64,000 nt of DNA from Jeotgalibacillus alimentarius (GCF_000829445.1 NZ_JXRQ01000025.1:62001-126000); one strand, 5' to 3'. Numbered from the stretch's first letter, positions 31,657-42,852 are shown. The notes: a model not told the origin generated them from the sequence alone. Numbers and translations are program-made.

Positions 31657-32584
31657 AGCTTGGTTCTCTCCTCTCAGCCCGATTCCAGATTGCAGCTACA
31701 GTAATGGTCAGTAAAACTGCTGTTATCAGACGGATTAATAAAAGCGGCAGGATCGGAATGCCCAGCGGAATAAAGATCAGCGTATCCTCAACGACTGCGT
31801 GACAGGCAACGAGGAAAATAAACGCAAGTGTGGCATCCTTTTTGCTGACACCGTCTTCCTGAACCGCTTTGATCATGACACCTGCACCATAGGCGAGGCC
31901 GATTGTCAGGCCTGCTACAAGGGTCATTGACGTATTTTCCTTCATGCCAAGCCCTCTCGTAACCGGAGCCATCCAGCGTGAGAATACGTCCAGCCATTTC
32001 AGGTCACGCATGATCTGGATGACAATCATTAACGGAATCACGATCATCGCCAGCTGCAGAACACCAAACGCTGCCTTCTCAAGCCCCAGAATCAGAATCG
32101 ATCCCCATCCGCTCACATCCGGTTCACTCACAGGCACCATACCGTACTGGGCGATCTCTTCGCCGCCGCTCCAGACCAGATTGATGACAATCGCTGAACC
32201 AAATGCGAGTCCGAGTCTGACAAGCAGAATCACCCAAAGCTTCACGCCCACCTTTAACGCAACACCTGTTTCAATTAACAGGTTATGTGAAAAAGACAGC
32301 ATGACTGCAATGATAAATACTTCTTTCACTGTCATTTCAAGCGATAGGATTCCGGCAATTCCGGCATATAAATTTAAGAGATTTCCTAAAACGAGCGGTA
32401 CGGCTGCTTCACCGCTGAGGCCGAACAGTCCCATAAAAGGGGCAATCAGGTCAGTGATGAAGCCGAGCACAGGAGTGAATTGAAGAATCGTAATCAGAAA
32501 CGTGATCGGAAAAATGATCTTCCCCAGTGTCCACGTCGTATTCAGTCCTGCTTTCAAGCCGTCTTTTATTGTCTGTTGGTTCAT
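31640..32584 (-). CDS. yvoD: Nucleoside-recognition domain membrane protein YvoD
   Basis: A 314-residue polytopic membrane protein with two Gate (nucleoside recognition) segments and about eight hydrophobic helices. It corresponds to YvoD of the hprK operon. Related Gate proteins include SpmA and SpmB, but no transport substrate is established. The ATG at 32584 has AGGTGA five bases upstream; an in-frame GTG at 32593 immediately follows the lgt stop and would overlap the site. It shares 17 bases with ppaX. Confidence 0.85.
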   Translation of the reverse strand: MNQQTIKDGLKAGLNTTWTLGKIIFPITFLITILQFTPVLGFITDLIAPFMGLFGLSGEAAVPLVLGNLLNLYAGIAGILSLEMTVKEVFIIAVMLSFSHNLLIETGVALKVGVKLWVILLVRLGLAFGSAIVINLVWSGGEEIAQYGMVPVSEPDVSGWGSILILGLEKAAFGVLQLAMIVIPLMIVIQIMRDLKWLDVFSRWMAPVTRGLGMKENTSMTLVAGLTIGLAYGAGVMIKAVQEDGVSKKDATLAFIFLVACHAVVEDTLIFIPLGIPILPLLLIRLITAVLLTITVAAIWNRAERREPSYEQPH

Positions 32585-32593
32585 GTCCTTCAC

Positions 32594-33427
32594 CTAATTT
32601 CGTTTATCAGCATAACGGGTTGTGATGCCCTGGCCAAATCTGCGGTACAGAATCAGCGCGATCGCAACGATCACAAGCAGAATAGAAATCGCCTGTGCAA
32701 CGCGGATCGTCTCAGTGAGCATCAGGCTGTCAGTCCGCAGCCCTTCTACAAATGCACGTCCAACTGAATACCAGATCACATAGCTGAGGAAAATCTCCCC
32801 GCGGACCGGATTCACTTTTCGAAGAAGCAGAAGCAGGATCAGTCCTGCAAAGTTCCAGACAGATTCATATAAAAATGTCGGGTGATAGTAAGCGAAGCTG
32901 CCATTTACCTCTATATACATCTGATTGATGATCCAGTCCGGAATAAAAAGTCCTTCAAGGAAACTGCGCGACACTTCACCGCCGTGCGCTTCCTGATTAA
33001 TAAAGTTCCCCCAGCGCCCAAGCATCTGTCCTAAAATAATACTTGGTGCTGCGATATCGACAATTTTCCAGAATGATAGTTTTCTCATTTTCGCAAACAC
33101 AACACCTGTTGCAACTGAACCGATCAGTGCCCCGTGAATGGCAATCCCGCCATTCCATATTGCGACGATCTCGCCCGGATTCTGTGAATAATAGTCCCAT
33201 TGAAAAATCACATAATAAATTCTCGCACTGATAATCGCAATCGGCACTGCCCAGATTAAAAGGTCAGCAAACATATCCTTTGGCATCCCAAGCCTGTCCG
33301 CTTCTCGGTTGGCAAGAAGATAACCAAGCACAATCCCCGTTCCGATAATCAGTCCATACCAGGCCACACTGAGCGGTCCAATGCTGAACGCAACCGGATC
33401 GATCGGCTGGGCTGTTAATAACATCAT
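32594..33427 (-). CDS. lgt: Prolipoprotein diacylglyceryl transferase
   Basis: Membrane enzyme, 277 residues and about seven membrane segments, that transfers diacylglycerol from phosphatidylglycerol to the lipobox Cys of prolipoproteins. The Lgt signature [14 protein letters not shown] is present, as are the essential His-Gly near [11 protein letters not shown] and the Tyr in [17 protein letters not shown]. It would process the lipoproteins encoded here at 28851 and 50504. It lies 15 bp after hprK, with AGGAGG before the ATG. Confidence 0.96.
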   Translation of the reverse strand: MMLLTAQPIDPVAFSIGPLSVAWYGLIIGTGIVLGYLLANREADRLGMPKDMFADLLIWAVPIAIISARIYYVIFQWDYYSQNPGEIVAIWNGGIAIHGALIGSVATGVVFAKMRKLSFWKIVDIAAPSIILGQMLGRWGNFINQEAHGGEVSRSFLEGLFIPDWIINQMYIEVNGSFAYYHPTFLYESVWNFAGLILLLLLRKVNPVRGEIFLSYVIWYSVGRAFVEGLRTDSLMLTETIRVAQAISILLVIVAIALILYRRFGQGITTRYADKRN

Positions 33428-33442
33428 CTCTTTTCCTCCTGA

Positions 33443-34378
33443 TTAAATATCGTCATGGTCGCCGTCAACAATGATATCGTTCAAACGGTTTGAAAATTGC
33501 TCTGCTGCATTCATGCCCATTCTTTTCAGACGGAAGTTCATTGCGGCTACTTCAATAATAACTGCAAGGTTTCGTCCGGGTCTGACAGGCAGCGTGATCT
33601 TCGTAATATCTGTATCAATAATCCGCATCGTTTCTTCATCCAGCCCAAGACGGTCATACTGCTTCGTCTTATCCCAGATCTCAAGGTCAATCACAAGTGT
33701 CACACGCTTATGACTGCGCACAGCCCCAGCTCCGAACAGCGTCATGACATTAATAATGCCAAGTCCTCTGATCTCAAGCAGATGCTCAATCAGTTCAGGA
33801 GATGACCCGATCAGTGTATCGGTATCCTCCTGGCGAATCTCTACGCTGTCATCAGCAACAAGGCGGTGTCCCCGCTTGACAAGCTCAAGTGCAGTTTCAC
33901 TCTTACCGACGCCGCTTTTACCTGTAATCAGCACACCAACGCCGTAAATGTCTACAAGCACTCCGTGAAGTGCCGTTGTTGGCGCAAGCTTACTTTCCAG
34001 GAAATTTGTCAGTCGGCTTGAAAATCGCGTCGTTTTCACAGGCGTTCTCATGACCGGCACCTGGCCCAGCTCAGAAGCTTCTATTAATTCCTTTGGCACT
34101 TCAATATCACGTGACAAGATAATGCCAGGCGTATTATCCGTACATAACTGCCTCATCCGGTCCTTCTTCTCATCCGTTGACAGCAGCTCATAAAATGACA
34201 TCTCCGTCCGGCCGAGCAGCTGAATCCGCTCAGCAGGATAATAGCTGAAGTAACCAGCCATCTCAAGACCCGGTCTTGAAATATCACTCGTCGTGATCGG
34301 ACGGTGAATCCCTTCCTCACCGCTCACAAGCTCCATCTTAAACTTCTCAATAATCTCATTCGTCGTTACCTTAGCCAT
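33443..34378 (-). CDS. hprK: HPr kinase/phosphorylase
   Basis: Bifunctional sensor enzyme of 311 residues that phosphorylates HPr and Crh on Ser46 when fructose 1,6-bisphosphate and ATP are high, and removes the phosphate with inorganic phosphate. Walker A is [11 protein letters not shown] (151-161). The HPrK signature [20 protein letters not shown] and the DDSVEIR region are intact. It heads the hprK-lgt-yvoD-ppaX-yvoF operon; both Crh (14045) and PpaX are encoded in the window. The gene is divergent from the amidase, across the tandem repeat. Confidence 0.97.
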   Translation of the reverse strand: MAKVTTNEIIEKFKMELVSGEEGIHRPITTSDISRPGLEMAGYFSYYPAERIQLLGRTEMSFYELLSTDEKKDRMRQLCTDNTPGIILSRDIEVPKELIEASELGQVPVMRTPVKTTRFSSRLTNFLESKLAPTTALHGVLVDIYGVGVLITGKSGVGKSETALELVKRGHRLVADDSVEIRQEDTDTLIGSSPELIEHLLEIRGLGIINVMTLFGAGAVRSHKRVTLVIDLEIWDKTKQYDRLGLDEETMRIIDTDITKITLPVRPGRNLAVIIEVAAMNFRLKRMGMNAAEQFSNRLNDIIVDGDHDDI

Positions 34379-34506
34379 ATCGATCCTCCCTGCTCATCTC
34401 ACATACAGTCTATTGTAGCACTTTGAAAAATGAAGGACTACATTAGAAAACCGAAATGTTTTGACAAAAGGTGTCTGAAAGGGTGGCGGGGAACGATCTG
34501 TTTTAC

Positions 34507-34766
34507 GGGGGACGGAGTTTACACTCCACTCCAGGGGGACAGACTTGGCGCGGAGCAGAGGGCTCTGGGGACGGAGTTTACACTCCACTCCAAGGGGACA
34601 GACTTGGCGCGGAGCAAAGGGCTCTGGGGACGGAGTTTACACTCCACTCCAGGGGGACAGACTTTGCGCGGAGCAAAGGGCTCCGGGGACGGAGTTTACA
34701 CTCCACTCCAAGGGGACAGACTTGGCACGGAGCGGAGGGCTTTGGGGACGGAGTTTACACTCCACT
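34507..34766. repeat. Tandem repeat, 59-bp unit, 4.4 copies
   Basis: GACGGAGTTT begins at 34511, 34570, 34629, 34688 and 34747, exactly 59 bp apart. Copies differ by one to four bases. Each unit contains the small hairpin GGAGT-TTAC-ACTCC and the word GGGGGACAGAC. Because 59 is not a multiple of three, all three frames stay open through the array. The array lies in the probable leader of the amidase gene. Confidence 0.95.
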
Positions 34767-34787
34767 ACAAATTCAGGAGGGGAACAC

Positions 34788-35441
34788 ATGACGATTGTTT
34801 GTATTGATGCAGGGCACAGTTATGACACGCCGGGTAAAAGAAGTCCGGATGGGATGAATGAGTATGCTTTTAACAGGGCGGCTGCTTTGGCTGCTAAGCA
34901 AATGCTGCAGAAGGAAGGGATCACTGTGCTGACACCACACCGTGATGATCACGATGTACCTTTATCAGCAAGAACAAACCTTGCGAATGACAGTAAGGCA
35001 GATCTGTTTGTCTCTATTCATGCAAATGCATTCGGCGGTAGCGTGTGGAATGGGGTAAAAGGGATTGAGACTTATATCCACCCTCTTCACTCGCATGATG
35101 AAAAACAGCTTGCTCATACTATACACAGCAAGCTGATACAAGCAGTTAACAGACCGGACAGGGGCATTAAAACAGCTGACTTTCACGTGTTAAGGGAAAC
35201 AAAAATGCCTGCTGTACTTTTTGAATGCGGGTTTATGACGAACCGGGAAGACAAGCAGCTGCTTGCAAGTGAGGATTACCGGACCAAATGCGGGGAAGCT
35301 ATAGCTGAGGGCATTCTTGATTATCTGGGAAGGTCGAAAAAGATTTATTATGTACAGGCCGGCGCCTTCTCTCAGAAAGAACTCGCTCAAAAACAGGTGG
35401 CCGCTTTAGAAAAAGCAGGCTTTGAAGCAATCATTAAGTAA
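34788..35441 (+). CDS. N-acetylmuramoyl-L-alanine amidase (Amidase_3)
   Basis: Zn-dependent amidase of 217 residues that cleaves the lactyl-peptide bond of peptidoglycan. Zn ligands are His9 (DAGHS), Glu25 (NEYAFN) and the His in VSIHANA; the catalytic Glu is in VLFECGFMTN. A short C-terminal segment YYVQAGAFSQKELAQKQVAALEKAGFEAIIK resembles half of a SPOR-type wall-binding repeat. No signal peptide is present, as in phage or mother-cell lytic enzymes, so the route of release is unclear. The ATG at 34788 has GGAGGGG at seven bases; longer frames through the tandem repeat are not believed. Confidence 0.88.
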   Translation: MTIVCIDAGHSYDTPGKRSPDGMNEYAFNRAAALAAKQMLQKEGITVLTPHRDDHDVPLSARTNLANDSKADLFVSIHANAFGGSVWNGVKGIETYIHPLHSHDEKQLAHTIHSKLIQAVNRPDRGIKTADFHVLRETKMPAVLFECGFMTNREDKQLLASEDYRTKCGEAIAEGILDYLGRSKKIYYVQAGAFSQKELAQKQVAALEKAGFEAIIK

Positions 35442-35444
35442 ACG

Positions 35445-35492
35445 AAAAAGAAGTCGGATGCACAGTCAAATGCGCACCCGACTTCTTTTTAA
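35445..35492. terminator. Bidirectional terminator after the amidase
   Basis: Stem AAAAAGAAGTCGG / CCGACTTCTTTTT with an inner TGC-GCA pair lies between the convergent amidase and the small membrane protein. The stop codon of the latter lies at the edge of the hairpin. Confidence 0.82.
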
Positions 35493-35755
35493 TTTGCGTT
35501 AGATACTTCAGGGTTTTCTTTACCTGATGAAAATCTCAGTTTGAGCCCCACCGCTAAAATCGCAAGGGATAACAGCAGACTGATCCCGCCTACACCCCAG
35601 TGGAAAATGAGCAGTACCCATTTAAAGAATCCCATAATATCGGCATTCATTGTTACAAAAGCCAGCACGACAAAAAGGATACCAGTCCCAAGAAAAGCTG
35701 CACCTACTGTACTGAATCCAAACCACATGATCCGGTTAATAAACGTCTCCATCAT
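35489..35755 (-). CDS. Small two-helix membrane protein, unknown
   Basis: About 88 residues with two hydrophobic segments (roughly 12-37 and 45-72) joined by a short loop, and a polar C-terminus. I do not recognise a family. The start is uncertain: ATG at 35755 or 35752 follows GGTGAGG closely, and an in-frame GTG lies at 35761. Ten or more apolar codons in a row and convergent terminator sharing support a real gene. It lies between the amidase and the YvlB-like gene. A role in the envelope is only a guess. Confidence 0.55.
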   Translation of the reverse strand: MMETFINRIMWFGFSTVGAAFLGTGILFVVLAFVTMNADIMGFFKWVLLIFHWGVGGISLLLSLAILAVGLKLRFSSGKENPEVSNAN

Positions 35756-35922
35756 CCTCACCCGCCTTATGTATTTATTGTATTATACCTTGAAATAGGA
35801 GTAGGGAAACATATTATGTTGTGCGTATTATGGGGATGGAGGTTAAGTTGTCATGGAACGTACACCGCAGCAACTGGTATGAACCCGCAAGTACAACCCT
35901 ATCTCTACCCTGTTTACATAAC

Positions 35923-35972
35923 AAAACAGCCTGACACGCATGTCTGGGGGGACGCGCATCAGGCTGTTTTTT
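35923..35972 (-). terminator. Terminator of the YvlB-like gene
   Basis: Stem AAACAGCCTGA / TCAGGCTGTTT with an inner ACGCATG / GCGCAT pair and a T run on the minus strand, about 40 bases after the stop. The rest of 35756-36010 shows nothing recognisable. Confidence 0.78.
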
Positions 35973-36010
35973 ATTTGTGTGAATCCTGGTCATCTATATA
36001 GACGAATGAG

Positions 36011-37285
36011 TTACGCGTTTGTTTCACGATTTTTTGAATAAGATTTGACAGTTACGGCTCCTGTTTTTGCATCTGCTGTGATATAGAGCTTTGATGCGCC
36101 TTCACGATCTTTTCTGAAATTCAATCTGCGCTGCATCATTTCCTCGCGCTCTTCAACATGGTCCATCTGGTCAAAATCGACTCTCAGCTTACCAAAGTTG
36201 GTTCTGAGTGTTCCATCAAGAGATACTGTCTCCGGCACGTTGATTTCAATCGGGCCGGCAAGGGATTTTGCTTCGATTCTTCTCGCAGAGGAGCTTGATG
36301 TGCTGCAGACAATCTTTCCATTAACAGATTGCGCGTCAATTTCATCAAGGGCGCCTTCAACATTGACTTTACCGTTGACTGATTCTGCTTCAATCACATC
36401 AGCACGTGTGTTTTCAACATTGATTCCGCCGTTTGCTGTTTCAAGTTCTGCCTTTTCGATCAGCATATTTGAAAGCTCGATCTTTCCGTTCGCTGTACGG
36501 ACTTTAACTTTATTGACGTTTCCGCCTTCAGCCTGGAATTTACCGTTGAACAGGCGGATATCCCATCTCTCATAATTCGCTTTTGGTACATAAAGAACGG
36601 TATCAAGGCTCATCATTTTGAGATCAGAGACAAATCGAAGCTTTTTAAAGTTCGTGTTAAAAATAACTGAATCCTTCAGCTGCTGCTTGGCTTTAAATTC
36701 ATCATCACTGCGGAATACTTTCACATTACATTCTGCACGGACAAAATCTTCATCCCACGGACGAATAGTAAGCTTTCCGTTTGAAATACTTGTTTCGATA
36801 TCAATCAGTTCAGCTTTTTCAGATTCAAAGACATGTTTGAACTCAAGGGACGGGCCCATATTGAATTCAAGGTCAAGCCCTTTTACTTTTTCAAATGCTG
36901 TCTGAACGAAATCTGTCAGTTTATCTTTCTGCTGCTGACGGGTGTTTTTCTTATTCTGTTCAGTTTTGAATTCCTTTGATTTCTTCTCAATTGTTCCAAA
37001 CAGATCATTGATCATTTCATCGAGATTGAATGGGAATTCTTTTTTCTGTGAACTGCCTGAATCATTATATTCACGTGACTGATCAGATGAACGGCTTTGC
37101 TGTTCATACGTTTTTTCCTGGTGTGACGTCGTGCTAGAAGTTGTGCTTTCTGATGAAGTTCTGCTATCTGCCGAAGCTTTAGCTGAACCATCCTTTTCAA
37201 GCGCTTCTAAAAGTGTTAAAGCTTCTGAAGCTGTGATCGTACCCTTTTCCACCATACTTAAAATTCTTTGACGTTCGTTTTCCAT
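36011..37285 (-). CDS. yvlB: YvlB-like DUF4097 protein with N-terminal SHOCT-like domain
   Basis: A 424-residue protein. The N-terminus ENERQRILSMVEKGTITASEALTLLEALE is a SHOCT-like short helical domain. A low-complexity Ser/Thr/Gln linker (about 34-75) follows, then a helical segment and a DUF4097 beta-rich domain with repeated turns (TANGKIELSN, TANGGINVEN, SVNGKVNVEG, SVNGKIVCST). B. subtilis YvlB (about 365 residues) and enterococcal LiaX share this layout and belong to envelope-stress modules. Here the yvlA, yvlC and yvlD partners are not adjacent. Role in membrane-stress sensing is inferred from the family. Confidence 0.78.
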   Translation of the reverse strand: MENERQRILSMVEKGTITASEALTLLEALEKDGSAKASADSRTSSESTTSSTTSHQEKTYEQQSRSSDQSREYNDSGSSQKKEFPFNLDEMINDLFGTIEKKSKEFKTEQNKKNTRQQQKDKLTDFVQTAFEKVKGLDLEFNMGPSLEFKHVFESEKAELIDIETSISNGKLTIRPWDEDFVRAECNVKVFRSDDEFKAKQQLKDSVIFNTNFKKLRFVSDLKMMSLDTVLYVPKANYERWDIRLFNGKFQAEGGNVNKVKVRTANGKIELSNMLIEKAELETANGGINVENTRADVIEAESVNGKVNVEGALDEIDAQSVNGKIVCSTSSSSARRIEAKSLAGPIEINVPETVSLDGTLRTNFGKLRVDFDQMDHVEEREEMMQRRLNFRKDREGASKLYITADAKTGAVTVKSYSKNRETNA

Positions 37286-37450
37286 GTATTTGACACTCTC
37301 CTCTGATTTTGAAATTGTCTCTACAATCCTGAACTACCTTTTATACGAATGACTGAAATAAAAGTTTCATTTGATTATAAGCATGACAGAAAAAAGGGAA
37401 CTGACCACCCGTCTCAGGACTGAGATTGTCCTAAAGCCCCGGGACGATTT

Positions 37451-40333
37451 TTAAGCATTTACTTTTTCTCCGGTACGTTCAGCCATTTTTTCTTCCATTC
37501 GGCTGCGGTCACGTTCAAGAACCGGTTTCAGATAGCTTCCTGTATAGGACTCTTTCACTTCAGCAATATCCTCAGGTGAACCGCACGCAAGAATCGTACC
37601 GCCTCTGTCCCCGCCTTCAGGGCCGAGGTCGATAATATAGTCTGATGCTTTAATAATATCCAGATTGTGTTCAATGATCAGCACGGTATCTCCGTTATCA
37701 ACGAGACGCTGAAGGACGTTCAGCAGTCTGGAAATATCATCGACGTGCAGTCCGGTTGTTGGCTCATCAAGAATATACATTGATTTACCTGTTGAACGTC
37801 TGTGCAGTTCTGAAGCCAGCTTAACACGCTGCGCTTCACCACCTGAAAGTGTTGTAGCGGGCTGACCAAGTGTAATGTATCCGAGTCCTACATCTACAAT
37901 CGTTTGCAGCTTACGGCTGATCTTTGGAATGTTTTCGAAAAATGACAGGCCGTCCTCCACAGTCATTGCCAGTACATCTGCAATATTTTTACCTTTATAT
38001 TTTACTTCAAGCGTTTCGCGGTTATAGCGTTTACCGTGACAGACTTCACACGGCACGTATACATCCGGCAGGAAGTGCATTTCAATTTTAATAATCCCAT
38101 CGCCGCGGCAGGCTTCACAGCGTCCGCCTTTTACATTAAAACTGAAACGGCCCTTTTTATAACCGCGGACTTTTGCTTCATTCGTTGTAGCGAAAACGTC
38201 GCGGATATCATCAAATACGCCTGTATAAGTCGCCGGGTTGGAACGCGGTGTTCTTCCGATTGGTGACTGATCAATATCAATGACTTTTTCAAGCTGATCG
38301 ATCCCTTTGATCTCTTTGTGCTCACCAGGCTTCACTTTGGAACGGTGAAGTTTCTGTGCGAGTGACTTATGCAGAATGCTGTTGATCAGCGTACTTTTAC
38401 CTGAACCGGATACACCGGTAACAGATGTTAAGACGCCAAGTGGAATATTCACGTCCACTTCTTTCAGGTTGTTTTCCTTTGCCCCTTTAATCTGAAGCTG
38501 ACGTTTTTTATCAGGCTTTCTGCGTTCAGATGGCAGCGGAATAAACTTTTTGCCTGACAAATACTGACCTGTCAGTGACTTTCCGTTTCGCATTACCTGC
38601 TTTGGCGTGCCGGCCGCGACAATTTCACCGCCGTGGACACCTGCGCCAGGTCCAACGTCGATCAGGTAGTCCGCTGCAAGCATTGTGTCTTCATCGTGCT
38701 CTACGACAATTAGTGTATTACCGATATTCCGCATGTTTTTCAATGTTTCAATCAGGCGGTCATTATCACGCTGATGAAGTCCGATAGAAGGCTCATCAAG
38801 GATATAAAGCACACCTGACAGCTGAGAACCGATTTGTGTAGCCAGTCTGATCCGCTGTGCTTCACCACCGGATAGGGTACCGGCTGCACGGCTGAGCGTC
38901 AGGTAATCAAGTCCGACGTTCACAAGGAAGCTGAGACGCTCATTAATTTCACGCAGAATAAGACGTGCGATCTGCATTTCTTTTTCCGTCAGCTCCACTT
39001 CATTAAAGAATGCCTTAGCTTCTTCAATTGAATATGAAGTAATGTGTCCAATATGCAGATCCTGTACTTTTACCGCAAGACTTTCACGCTTCAGACGGTG
39101 TCCCCCGCAGGTCGGGCAATGATGCTGGGCCATATATTTCTGCATCTGCTCACGGATATAATCTGAACTGGTTTCACGATAACGGCGTTCAACGTTTTTG
39201 AGAACCCCTTCAAAATTGATATTGTTTTCGCGTACCTGACCGAAATCATTTTCATAGCGGAAATAGATTTTTTCACGGCCTGATCCTTTTAGAATTTTAT
39301 CCATCTTTTTCTTCGGAATGTCTTTCACCGGAATATCCATATCAATATCATAGTGCTCGCACACTGCTTTTAGCATAGATGGATAGTATTGTGAGCTTGT
39401 CGGTTCCCACGGGGCAATGGCATGGTCATTAAGTGAACGGGTCCAGTCCGGTATGACAAGGTCGAGATCCACCTCAAGTTTTGTTCCAAGTCCGTCACAG
39501 TCAGGGCACGCACCGAAGGGAGAGTTAAATGAAAACATTCTCGGCTCAAGCTCTTCGATTGAGAACCCGCAGATTGGGCAGGCATGGTGCTCATTGAACT
39601 TGATTTCCTCTTCGTCGATTACGTCAACAATGACATTTCCATCGCCGAGCTGAAGTGCGGCTTCAAGAGAGTCAGCTAATCTTGCTTCTGCCCCTTCTTT
39701 TACAACAATACGGTCAATAATGACTTCAATTGAATGCTTTTTATTTTTATCAAGGTCGATTTCATCTCCGACGTCCATCATCTCACCATTAACACGAACG
39801 CGAACGTAACCCTGCTTTTTCACATCTTCAAGTATCTTGGCATGTGTACCTTTACGTCCTGACACAAGTGGAGCAAGTACCTGAAGCTTTGTCCGTTCCG
39901 GATACTCATAGATGCGGTCAACCATCTGTTCGACAGTCTGTGAAGTGATCTCGATACCGTGGTCCGGGCAGACCGGTCGTCCGATTCTTGCAAAAAGCAG
40001 ACGTAAGTAATCATAGATCTCTGTTACTGTACCAACAGTTGAACGCGGGTTGCGGCTCGTCGTTTTCTGATCAATTGAGATCGCTGGTGACAGTCCTTCG
40101 ATTGTGTCTACATCCGGTTTATCCATTTGACCGAGGAACTGTCTTGCATAAGCAGACAGTGATTCAACGTATCGTCTCTGTCCTTCCGCATAGATCGTAT
40201 CAAATGCGAGTGATGATTTACCGGAGCCTGAAAGCCCCGTCATCACCACTAGTTTGTCACGCGGAATTTTAATATCAACGTTTTTTAAGTTATGCGCACG
40301 GGCGCCCTGTATAATAATTTGATCTTTACCCAT
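37451..40333 (-). CDS. uvrA: Excinuclease ABC subunit A
   Basis: Damage-recognition ATPase of nucleotide excision repair, 960 residues (957 in B. subtilis). Two ABC modules are visible, with Walker [10 protein letters not shown] (about 33) and GVSGSGKST (about 643), signatures [14 protein letters not shown] and [15 protein letters not shown], and Walker [13 protein letters not shown] and [12 protein letters not shown]. Zinc modules are [10 protein letters not shown]...CPDC and [11 protein letters not shown]...CEVC. It follows uvrB by seven bases and should be co-transcribed with it under SOS control. Confidence 0.97.
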   Translation of the reverse strand: MGKDQIIIQGARAHNLKNVDIKIPRDKLVVMTGLSGSGKSSLAFDTIYAEGQRRYVESLSAYARQFLGQMDKPDVDTIEGLSPAISIDQKTTSRNPRSTVGTVTEIYDYLRLLFARIGRPVCPDHGIEITSQTVEQMVDRIYEYPERTKLQVLAPLVSGRKGTHAKILEDVKKQGYVRVRVNGEMMDVGDEIDLDKNKKHSIEVIIDRIVVKEGAEARLADSLEAALQLGDGNVIVDVIDEEEIKFNEHHACPICGFSIEELEPRMFSFNSPFGACPDCDGLGTKLEVDLDLVIPDWTRSLNDHAIAPWEPTSSQYYPSMLKAVCEHYDIDMDIPVKDIPKKKMDKILKGSGREKIYFRYENDFGQVRENNINFEGVLKNVERRYRETSSDYIREQMQKYMAQHHCPTCGGHRLKRESLAVKVQDLHIGHITSYSIEEAKAFFNEVELTEKEMQIARLILREINERLSFLVNVGLDYLTLSRAAGTLSGGEAQRIRLATQIGSQLSGVLYILDEPSIGLHQRDNDRLIETLKNMRNIGNTLIVVEHDEDTMLAADYLIDVGPGAGVHGGEIVAAGTPKQVMRNGKSLTGQYLSGKKFIPLPSERRKPDKKRQLQIKGAKENNLKEVDVNIPLGVLTSVTGVSGSGKSTLINSILHKSLAQKLHRSKVKPGEHKEIKGIDQLEKVIDIDQSPIGRTPRSNPATYTGVFDDIRDVFATTNEAKVRGYKKGRFSFNVKGGRCEACRGDGIIKIEMHFLPDVYVPCEVCHGKRYNRETLEVKYKGKNIADVLAMTVEDGLSFFENIPKISRKLQTIVDVGLGYITLGQPATTLSGGEAQRVKLASELHRRSTGKSMYILDEPTTGLHVDDISRLLNVLQRLVDNGDTVLIIEHNLDIIKASDYIIDLGPEGGDRGGTILACGSPEDIAEVKESYTGSYLKPVLERDRSRMEEKMAERTGEKVNA

Positions 40334-40340
40334 TGTCAGG

Positions 40341-42323
40341 TCATCCTTCCGCTTTCAATTCTAAAATCAGGTCACGCAGCTCAGCCGCTTTTTCAAAGTC
40401 AAGCGCACGGGCTGCTTCCTTCATTTCAATTTCCATAGACTCAATGACTTTCGCACGCTCCTGCTTAGAAAGCTTCTTCATCTGTTCAGCAGGTGATACA
40501 TACTCTTCCGCTTCTTCAACAGCATGCGTTGCTCTGATGACGTCACGGATTTCTTTATTGATCGTCACTGGCGTAATGCCGTGTTCTTCGTTATAAGCAA
40601 TCTGCTTTTCACGGCGTCTGGCTGTTTCTTCCATTGCGCGTTGCATGGAATCAGTGACTTTATCTGCATATAAAATAACGTGGCCGTTTGAGTTACGGGC
40701 TGCACGTCCAATCGTCTGAATCAGTGAACGGTCAGATCTCAGGAAACCTTCCTTATCAGCATCCAGTATCGTGATGAGTGAAACCTCCGGAATATCCAGT
40801 CCTTCTCTGAGCAGGTTAATTCCGATCAGTACATCATACTTCCCGATTCTGAGATCGCGTATAATCTCAATCCGTTCCAGGGTTTTCACTTCTGAATGCA
40901 GGTATTGAACTTTAATGCCGATTTCCTTTAAGTAATCTGTCAGGTCTTCAGACATTTTTTTCGTGAGCGTAGTAATCAGTGTCCGCTCATTTTTCGCAAT
41001 CCGGTCCTGAATCTCACCAAGCAGGTCATCTATCTGTCCCTCACTCGGTCTGATCTCAACTGTCGGGTCAAGCAAACCGGTTGGACGGATAATCTGTTCG
41101 ACCATTTCATCTGTGTGTTCGATTTCATAAGGACCCGGCGTTGCAGATACATAGATCGCATTATGCACATGCGTTTCGAATTCTTCAAATTTTAATGGGC
41201 GGTTATCCATAGCTGAAGGCAGACGGAAACCGTGATCCACCAATACCTTTTTACGCGCCTGGTCACCGTTATACATACCGCGGATCTGCGGCAGCGTCAC
41301 GTGTGACTCATCAATAACCAGCAGGAAGTCATCCGGGAAATAGTCAATCAGCGTATAAGGGGTAGCCCCTGCTTCTCGGAGCGTTAAGTGTCTGGAATAG
41401 TTCTCAATTCCCGAACAGAATCCCATCTCTCTCATCATCTCAAGGTCATAACGCGTACGCTGTTCAAGGCGCTGTGCTTCGAGCAGCTTATCTTCTTCTT
41501 TTAAAATTTTCAGCTGCTCTTCAAGTTCGATCTCAATATTTTCAATGGCTTTGCGCATTTTCTCATCGCGTGTAACGAAGTGGGATGCCGGGAAAACAGC
41601 TACGTGGTCACGGTCACCAAGAATCTCACCTGTCAGTGCATCAACCATTCTGATCCGGTCAATTTCATCACCGAAAAACTCGACGCGAATGCAGTGCTCA
41701 TCATTTTTAGCTGGAAAGATCTCAACAACATCACCACGCACGCGGAACGTACCACGTGTGAAGGCAATATCATTGCGCTCATACTGAATATCAACAAGTC
41801 TTCTTAACAGCTGATTCCGTTCAATTTCCATACCGACTCTGAGTGAGACCACAAGCTCTTTATATTCTTCCGGGGAACCTAAACCATAGATGCAGGACAC
41901 AGATGAAATAATAATGACGTCATCCCGCTCAAACAGTGAAGAAGTAGCAGAGTGACGTAATTTATCGATTTCATCGTTGATGCTTGCATCTTTCTCAATA
42001 AATGTATCTGTCTGAGGCACGTAAGCTTCAGGCTGATAGTAGTCATAATAACTGACGAAGTATTCAACTGCGTTATTCGGGAAAAACTCCTTGAATTCAC
42101 TATACAGCTGTCCAGCAAGCGTCTTGTTATGGGCAATAACCAGCGTTGGTTTTTTTACCTCCTGTACAACATTTGAAACCGTAAAGGTCTTCCCTGTACC
42201 CGTTGCACCAAGTAATGTCTGATGCTTCTTCTGCTTTTCAACACCCTCTACCAGTTTCTTAATTGCAGCAGGCTGATCCCCCGCCGGCTGATATTTTGAC
42301 TGCAAATCAAATTCCTGCACCAT
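40341..42323 (-). CDS. uvrB: Excinuclease ABC subunit B
   Basis: Helicase-like damage-verification subunit, 660 residues. Walker A is GATGTGKT, the beta-hairpin that clamps DNA is [21 protein letters not shown], motif II is [10 protein letters not shown], and motif VI is [14 protein letters not shown]. The C-terminal UVR coiled coil ([35 protein letters not shown]) binds UvrC. The ATG has GGAGG ten bases upstream. An SOS-like box lies about 143 bp upstream. Confidence 0.97.
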   Translation of the reverse strand: MVQEFDLQSKYQPAGDQPAAIKKLVEGVEKQKKHQTLLGATGTGKTFTVSNVVQEVKKPTLVIAHNKTLAGQLYSEFKEFFPNNAVEYFVSYYDYYQPEAYVPQTDTFIEKDASINDEIDKLRHSATSSLFERDDVIIISSVSCIYGLGSPEEYKELVVSLRVGMEIERNQLLRRLVDIQYERNDIAFTRGTFRVRGDVVEIFPAKNDEHCIRVEFFGDEIDRIRMVDALTGEILGDRDHVAVFPASHFVTRDEKMRKAIENIEIELEEQLKILKEEDKLLEAQRLEQRTRYDLEMMREMGFCSGIENYSRHLTLREAGATPYTLIDYFPDDFLLVIDESHVTLPQIRGMYNGDQARKKVLVDHGFRLPSAMDNRPLKFEEFETHVHNAIYVSATPGPYEIEHTDEMVEQIIRPTGLLDPTVEIRPSEGQIDDLLGEIQDRIAKNERTLITTLTKKMSEDLTDYLKEIGIKVQYLHSEVKTLERIEIIRDLRIGKYDVLIGINLLREGLDIPEVSLITILDADKEGFLRSDRSLIQTIGRAARNSNGHVILYADKVTDSMQRAMEETARRREKQIAYNEEHGITPVTINKEIRDVIRATHAVEEAEEYVSPAEQMKKLSKQERAKVIESMEIEMKEAARALDFEKAAELRDLILELKAEG

Positions 42324-42465
42324 GTATCAAACGCCTCCTAAAAATCATTCCGTGAAAAACCTTCTTCTATATTCATACCCTTTATGATGAAATGAAACAG
42401 GGTTTTAGGCAAATTAATTGTCTCAATAAGTTTACCACCTTGAGATAAAAAAGGACAGCGAAAAG

Positions 42466-42479
42466 CGAACATACATTCT
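42466..42479 (-). promoter_or_regulatory. LexA/DinR-type SOS box upstream of uvrBA
   Basis: Minus-strand AGAATGTATGTTCG matches the Bacillus consensus CGAACRNRYGTTCG at 12 of 14 positions. It includes TATGTT, which could serve as the -10. uvrBA is SOS-controlled in B. subtilis. Confidence 0.65.
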
Positions 42480-42558
42480 AATTAGTTATTCAGGGCAGAT
42501 AAACAGGTCATCAGAATGTTGAAAATGCTACTTCCTCAGCCGTCCCATCTCCAACATC

Positions 42559-42596
42559 AAAAAACAGCCCGGAACCTAAGCGATTCCGCGCTGTTT
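42559..42596 (-). terminator. Terminator overlapping the end of csbA
   Basis: Stem AAACAGCGCGGAA / TTCCGGGCTGTTT with a T run on the minus strand. The csbA stop codon is inside the hairpin loop. Confidence 0.78.
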
Positions 42597-42821
42597 ATCT
42601 GTATATTTTTTCATATATCTGTTGGCATACCAGAGACCGAGTGTCAGTGAAGCAGCGTCTACGATGATGACGTACCAGCTGCCTGTATATCCTTTGTAAG
42701 AAGACCCTGCAATCAGCGCAATTGTCAGCAGCATCGCGATCGTGCGGCTGTAGGTGATGCGGGTGAAAAGGACGACTAACAGTGCCGGCAGAAACATGGC
42801 CATCAGAATTTTTGTGCCCAT
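42576..42821 (-). CDS. csbA: CsbA-like small membrane protein (DUF2198)
   Basis: An 81-residue protein with two to three hydrophobic segments and the family C-terminus LGLWYANRYMKKYTDKQ. CsbA of B. subtilis (76 residues) lies just upstream of uvrB and is a sigma-B-dependent protein of unknown function, so family and context agree. GAGGTGATC precedes the ATG. I could not find a convincing sigma-B promoter directly upstream. Confidence 0.85.
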   Translation of the reverse strand: MGTKILMAMFLPALLVVLFTRITYSRTIAMLLTIALIAGSSYKGYTGSWYVIIVDAASLTLGLWYANRYMKKYTDKQRGIA

Positions 42822-42852
42822 ATGATCACCTCACGTTTTCATCATACTGGAC

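Noticed and set aside
34545-34787. N-terminal extension of the amidase through the tandem repeat
   Set aside because: All three frames are open there only because of the 59-bp period. The good ribosome-binding site and the Amidase_3 start fit 34788.
37410-37450. Terminator after uvrA
   Set aside because: Only a stem with several wobble pairs is visible, and the T run is about 20 bases away, so I do not call it.
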